This document shows positions 5,995 to 9,164 of a DNA stretch of 9,164 nt, in pieces (position 1 is the first letter of the stretch; the number at the start of each line of letters is the position of its first letter). Made by a program: the position numbers and the translations under genes. The stretch is from Bacillota bacterium. Its GTDB lineage: Bacteria; Bacillota_B; Desulfitobacteriia; Desulfitobacteriales; Desulfitobacteriaceae. The stretch covers positions 1-9,164 of the forward strand of contig JAJYAS010000099.1 in the NCBI GenBank assembly GCA_021779415.1, given 5' to 3'. The notes under the pieces are model-generated. The model was not told the DNA's origin. It searched no databases and saw only the letters and a list, made by a program, of their open reading frames with translations.

Positions 5995-6087
5995 ATGACT
6001 ATTAAACTATTTAAATTGTTTCCCGTGGCTTGCGTATTTATACAGCCTCGGGATATTTTTTTCCAATATCCTTCGGCGAAGGCTTGA
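5995..6087 (+). CDS. Possible 30-codon ORF through the terminator hairpin
   Basis: ATG 5995 opens a 30-codon frame ending TGA at 6085-6087, encoding a hydrophobic, aromatic-rich peptide (begins MTIKLFKLFPVACVF). It runs through the hairpin and T tract at 6022-6062 and stops in the candidate -35 region for tldD. No good ribosome site sits close to the ATG; GGAG at 5972-5975 is 19 bases away and is better placed for a TTG at 5982 that opens a seven-codon ORF (MKKSNDY). No family is recognised. It may be a leader peptide or chance. Confidence 0.18.
   Translation: MTIKLFKLFPVACVFIQPRDIFFQYPSAKA
6022..6062 (+). terminator. Rho-independent terminator between the GNAT gene and tldD
   Basis: CCCG (6022-6025) pairs with CGGG (6049-6052), then after one T-T mismatch GGCT (6027-6030) pairs with AGCC (6044-6047), and GTA/TAC can close an inner stem. 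ATA and then seven T (6056-6062) follow. It is the likely end of the GNAT transcript. Confidence 0.68.
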
Positions 6088-6115
6088 GATAATACAAGTA
6101 AGGTCGTGGTATAAT
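6084..6115 (+). promoter_or_regulatory. Extended -10 promoter of tldD-tldE
   Basis: TGGTATAAT (6107-6115) is a perfect extended -10 with consensus TATAAT (6110-6115), ending 36 bases before the GTG at 6152. TTGAGA (6084-6089) resembles a -35 but is 20 bases away, longer than usual; the TG element may make up for this. A short CCTTC/GAAGG hairpin (6070-6082) sits just upstream. Confidence 0.66.
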
Positions 6116-6151
6116 AGCCATATTGCATTGTTGGGTACAAGGAGGGTTATT

Positions 6152-7645
6152 GTGGAACAGAAGGAGATTCAGGCGTTGGTCCGCCTTGTGTTGGCGGAGG
6201 CCCGGAATTTTGAAGGTTATATCGTTGTAAGGGCTCAGTCCCGTAGGGAATGGGGAATGCGTTTAAGTAACGGCAAATTTGAACGGGTATCAACAGGCGG
6301 GGATAGTGGTCTGGGTGTTCAGGCATTTACGAAGGACGGGACTTCGGGATTTGCTACTTCGGACGTTTTAGAGGAAGGGGTTGGGCGTAAACTGGTCGAG
6401 AAGGCTATCCGGTTAGCTCGTAGAAATGAAGGGATCGGGACAAAGCAGAATCGTCGGATTTGGGAGGCTCCAATGGTCCAAGAGGAGGGGACGAATCCTG
6501 CCCAAAAGGTTTTCGGAGAAATTCCCTTGGTGAAACTTGAGGAGATGGTAATGACCTTGCACTCTAGTCTGCGTGGTGTTTATCCAGAGGGAGTCTGGCA
6601 AACGAGTTATCGTCAAGTTGAAGAGGTGTGGTGCATAGGGCGCACAGATGGGACACTGGTGTCGTATGTCGTTCCCAGAGCGGTGTTGATGCATCAAGGT
6701 ACGGTGCGAGATCAGGGTAAGGCTCAGAGCACTTTGATTCATCGCAGTGGGATGGACGCCACCGTGCTTTTTGAAGAATTAGCGGATCATGCCTTGGAGA
6801 AAAAAGCGGTGGACCGGGCAGAATTTGCTAAAGCTGTCTGCGCTGCGCCCCAGTTGCCGAGCGGTCATTACCCTCTTATCATCGATTATGGGCTAGCGAA
6901 GGGGCTGGCGCACGAGGCCTTTGGGCATGCCGTAGAGTCGGATCATATGAATGAGTCCGTGCTGGGTGAAGAAGGAAAACTTCGTAAGGGCCTGCGGGTG
7001 GCTAGACCGGGTGTCAATATTATTGATGGTCCGCTCGTTGGTGACTGGGCGTATCAACCTTATTCGGCCAATGGTCTCGTTAGAGAAACGGTTACTATTG
7101 TACGAGATGGTGTATTGGAAGCGGGTTTGGGGGACATTTTCTCAGCGGGTGAAGCTGGGATGCCAGTGACTGGGGCTGGGCGGGCGGAGAGTTATGGAAA
7201 TATTCCCTTGCCTCGAATGAGTAATATTCGCTTAATGGTTGATCGTATGCTCCCTCTATCCCCAGAGGAGCATCTGATGGATGAAGTGAAGACTGTGCGT
7301 AAAACCCTCTTAGAACATGGAGAGCTACGTGAGGGGGAGAAAAATCTGCTTCTTTTAGGGTATCGTGGTGGTCAGGTTAATCCTAAAACGGGAGATTTTG
7401 TCTTTCAATGTGATGGAATTATTGATGCATCTGACCCGAATTTGCCGATTTATCAGTCCTCAATTTTTAGTGGAAAAATTCTCTCTGCTTTGGAAGCGAT
7501 TCGTGGGGGGCTCGGAGAAGGGTGTTACGATGCCATAGGAACTTGCGGAAAAGGTGGACAATCGGTTCCTTCAAGCGGTGGAAGCCATCGTTACCTGTTA
7601 ATGGACGCTGATCAACAAGTCAGTTTGGGAGGAGAACGCGGATGA
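6152..7645 (+). CDS. tldD: TldD family zinc metalloprotease subunit
   Basis: The start is GTG 6152, 6 bases after GGAGG within AAGGAGGG (6139-6146); a TTG at 6128 is in frame but upstream of this site and is rejected. The 497-residue product has the TldD signature: an N-terminal domain with RLSNGKFERVSTGGDSGLGV, then HEAFGHAVESDH (His254, Glu255, His259), the HExxxH zinc site, and near the C-terminus GTCGKGGQSVP, whose Cys465 matches the third zinc ligand known in this family. Together with the inactive-site partner TldE it forms a barrel-shaped heterodimer that degrades unfolded peptides. In E. coli it is required for microcin B17 maturation and CcdA turnover. All catalytic residues are present, so the enzyme should be active. 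The gene overlaps the next by ATGA. No peptide precursor is adjacent, so a housekeeping role is likeliest. Confidence 0.93.
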   Translation: MEQKEIQALVRLVLAEARNFEGYIVVRAQSRREWGMRLSNGKFERVSTGGDSGLGVQAFTKDGTSGFATSDVLEEGVGRKLVEKAIRLARRNEGIGTKQNRRIWEAPMVQEEGTNPAQKVFGEIPLVKLEEMVMTLHSSLRGVYPEGVWQTSYRQVEEVWCIGRTDGTLVSYVVPRAVLMHQGTVRDQGKAQSTLIHRSGMDATVLFEELADHALEKKAVDRAEFAKAVCAAPQLPSGHYPLIIDYGLAKGLAHEAFGHAVESDHMNESVLGEEGKLRKGLRVARPGVNIIDGPLVGDWAYQPYSANGLVRETVTIVRDGVLEAGLGDIFSAGEAGMPVTGAGRAESYGNIPLPRMSNIRLMVDRMLPLSPEEHLMDEVKTVRKTLLEHGELREGEKNLLLLGYRGGQVNPKTGDFVFQCDGIIDASDPNLPIYQSSIFSGKILSALEAIRGGLGEGCYDAIGTCGKGGQSVPSSGGSHRYLLMDADQQVSLGGERG

Positions 7646-8961
7646 AACTTGTCTCACAATTAGAGGATCTTCTCTATCAGTTTCAGCATGCCCCCAAAAA
7701 AGAAGAACTGCGGTTATCTGCCTGGAGAATTCTAGTTCATGAATCAGAGGCGGTGTCTCTTGGAATTAAGGATAATTCGCCTGGGGGGGTCTATACTCCG
7801 CCAAGTTATCGGCAGGGCGAAAGTGGCGAGGTATTTCTAGTCTGGGCAGATGGGACATGCAGTCAGTCTAAGGTCCAGTTGGCAAGCACCGACGATTCGG
7901 GACATTGGCAGCGTGAATTAGAACAGTGGAGGCATGCTTCCTATGAAGACCCCGATGGAGCGCATATTCCTCTTCCAGAATCATTGCCCCTTGTAGCCGT
8001 TGAGGATCGGGTAATACAAAAAATTATCGACGGGGATGACAAGGTTTTATTTGATCAGGTCAAGCGTTGGTTGACAGATAAACCCTCAAAAGCTAAGATG
8101 ACGGGAAGCATCCAAGCGGCATGGGGCTTCAAGCATGTCAGAACTTCGACGGGTCTAGCCGTTACCTACCAACAGTCTCAATTTGTATCGTGGTTTTCGT
8201 TCGATAGTTTGATTGGAAGCGGGTTTGCCAAGCGCAGGCTTATTCGGCCGGAAGAAGAGCTGGGTCTATGGTCCCTTACCCTGGAGCGGTATGAGGAATT
8301 GCAGAAAGAAGCTTCGCCAGTAGGCCCCCATACCCAAGTGATCTTTTCCCCCTCCATGACGGAGGAAATGTTGGGGCAGTTTATACTCCCTAATTTTTCG
8401 GGAGACCGGGTGCTCGAGGGGCAGGGTGCCTTTACCAAGGAGAGTTTTCTTGAGCACACTAGGGTGTTTCACCCGCAAATCTCCTTGACCATTGACCCGC
8501 TTCGTCCCTTAGAATTGGGGTCGTATCTGGTGACGTCTGAGGGAGTACCTGCGGATCGCACTGTGTTGGTGCGCGATGGACAACTTCAAACTCCTTTTCT
8601 CCGGGTAAAAGATGCGGTGCGCTGGGGAGCCAAACCGACAGCTCTTTCGCAAGGAACGGCGGGACTTTACCTTAAACATCAGGAAGAGGTACCCTGGGTT
8701 AATGCTTTACAGGGTGTGGAGGATGGGGTGCTCATTTTATCTGTGCTGGGATTACATACACAAGATGCGGTTTCTGGGTCGTACTCTCTCAGCGCGCCCC
8801 AAAGTTTGCGTATAGTAAAGGGCCAAATCGCCGGGCGAACGGATGTAAAACTAACGGGCAATTTCTTTGCTGATTTAGCTGCACCAACCACGAAAACGGC
8901 ATTATCTGACCTTGATACACATCCTTATCTGCTCGTCGAAACGGGTGTACAAACTCTTTGA
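7642..8961 (+). CDS. TldE/PmbA family partner of TldD
   Basis: ATG 7642 overlaps the tldD stop as ATGA, with GGAGG (7629-7633) upstream, so the two subunits are translationally coupled. The 439-residue protein follows the PmbA/TldE plan: a divergent N-terminal domain, a middle section with VIFSPSMTEEMLGQFILP at about residue 232 onward and FSGDRVLEGQGAF, and the C-terminal pattern GLHTQDAVSGSYSLSAP (from about residue 370) with an IVKGQIAGRT and a final NFFADL. There is no HExxxH and no Cys in the zinc-ligand position, as expected: TldE is the non-catalytic half that helps shape the chamber and admit substrates. The N-terminal half is poorly conserved to my eye compared with the standard TldE, which may reflect lineage drift. 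Because of this divergence I give the family and not the symbol pmbA. Confidence 0.85.
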   Translation: MKLVSQLEDLLYQFQHAPKKEELRLSAWRILVHESEAVSLGIKDNSPGGVYTPPSYRQGESGEVFLVWADGTCSQSKVQLASTDDSGHWQRELEQWRHASYEDPDGAHIPLPESLPLVAVEDRVIQKIIDGDDKVLFDQVKRWLTDKPSKAKMTGSIQAAWGFKHVRTSTGLAVTYQQSQFVSWFSFDSLIGSGFAKRRLIRPEEELGLWSLTLERYEELQKEASPVGPHTQVIFSPSMTEEMLGQFILPNFSGDRVLEGQGAFTKESFLEHTRVFHPQISLTIDPLRPLELGSYLVTSEGVPADRTVLVRDGQLQTPFLRVKDAVRWGAKPTALSQGTAGLYLKHQEEVPWVNALQGVEDGVLILSVLGLHTQDAVSGSYSLSAPQSLRIVKGQIAGRTDVKLTGNFFADLAAPTTKTALSDLDTHPYLLVETGVQTL

Positions 8962-9017
8962 TTTGATTCGCAGATGGGCAAAAACTAGAGACTTCAGTAG
9001 GGAGGAATTATTGAGAG

Positions 9018-9164
9018 ATGTTAGATTTGCATGTTCATCTTCTAGGGCATAACGATCGGGAAGCAAACAGGGAAAACATCCGAGCTTTTTTGGATCAAGC
9101 CTCCAAGCGGGGATTAAAAGAAATTGGGTTTGCTGATCATGACTATTATTGGGATCAGATGAAC
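9018..9164 (+). CDS. PHP-domain metal-dependent hydrolase, N-terminal part
   Basis: ATG 9018 opens a frame still open at the right edge (49 codons seen). GGAGG at 9001-9005 is 12 bases upstream, a little far, but an in-frame TGA at 9012-9014 excludes any earlier start. The first residues MLDLHVHLLGH carry the HxH metal pair that opens the PHP domain, and GFADHD at about residues 39-44 is the second metal motif (strand, then an Asp-His). PHP proteins bind up to three metals and cleave phosphoesters; the family includes histidinol phosphatase HisJ, oligoribonuclease-like and polymerase-associated members. The spacing here resembles HisK/HisJ-type phosphatases, but the fragment is too short to choose. 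It follows the tldE-type gene by 56 bases with no terminator between, so co-transcription is likely. Confidence 0.8.
   Translation, partial: MLDLHVHLLGHNDREANRENIRAFLDQASKRGLKEIGFADHDYYWDQMN

Noticed and set aside
5925..6140. A 71-codon minus-strand ORF between the GNAT gene and tldD
   Set aside because: It crosses both hairpins and the tldD promoter, has no ribosome site or recognisable domain, and looks like chance.
6128..6151. A TTG start for tldD eight codons upstream
   Set aside because: It would place the AAGGAGGG ribosome site inside the coding region; GTG 6152 is ideally spaced after that site.
1..9164. Mobile elements, CRISPR repeats, tRNA or rRNA genes
   Set aside because: No transposase or integrase motif, no regularly spaced repeats, and no tRNA cloverleaf signature was seen on either strand.

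Overview
The window reads as an ordinary chromosomal stretch from a low-to-mid GC Gram-positive anaerobe. The best guess is a spore-forming Clostridia/Peptococcaceae relative (Desulfitobacterium or Desulfosporosinus type). That guess rests on strong purine-rich ribosome sites, GTG starts, an LCP cell-wall protein, a long FapA/DUF342 protein and molybdenum-cofactor genes. It is an inference from protein style, not a database match. No rRNA, tRNA, CRISPR array, insertion sequence, phage gene or integration site was seen.

Layout: (1) 3-317 is the C-terminal end of an LCP-family (LytR-CpsA-Psr) protein cut by the left edge. (2) 422-2374 is a FapA/DUF342 protein with an N-terminal Jag_N-like segment, closed by a strong terminator at 2391-2416. 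(3) A sigma-A type promoter, whose -35 box lies in the terminator's T run, starts moeA (2539-3753) and mobB (3755-4282), a two-gene molybdenum-cofactor operon. (4) Convergent to it, on the minus strand, 4300-5223 encodes a short Na/Pi-cotransporter family membrane protein. (5) A 184-base AT-rich divergent region leads to a GNAT acetyltransferase (5408-5923). (6) A 228-base region holds two hairpins, one a plausible terminator, and an extended -10 promoter. (7) tldD (6152-7645) and a tldE/pmbA-type partner (7642-8961) overlap by ATGA and form a metalloprotease pair. (8) A PHP-domain metal hydrolase starts at 9018 and runs off the right edge, probably as the next gene of the tldDE operon.

The clear functional units are MoeA with MobB (molybdenum insertion and nucleotide maturation of the cofactor) and TldD with TldE (a heterodimeric zinc protease acting on unfolded or modified peptides). 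The other genes look independent.

I found no convincing new multi-gene system. The parts most worth a second look are the two leader regions. The moeA 5' region has a ribosome site placed for a five-codon ORF that overlaps the moeA start, and an upstream sequence that can pair with that site. The 5931-6087 region has an attenuator-like set of hairpins with short ORFs.
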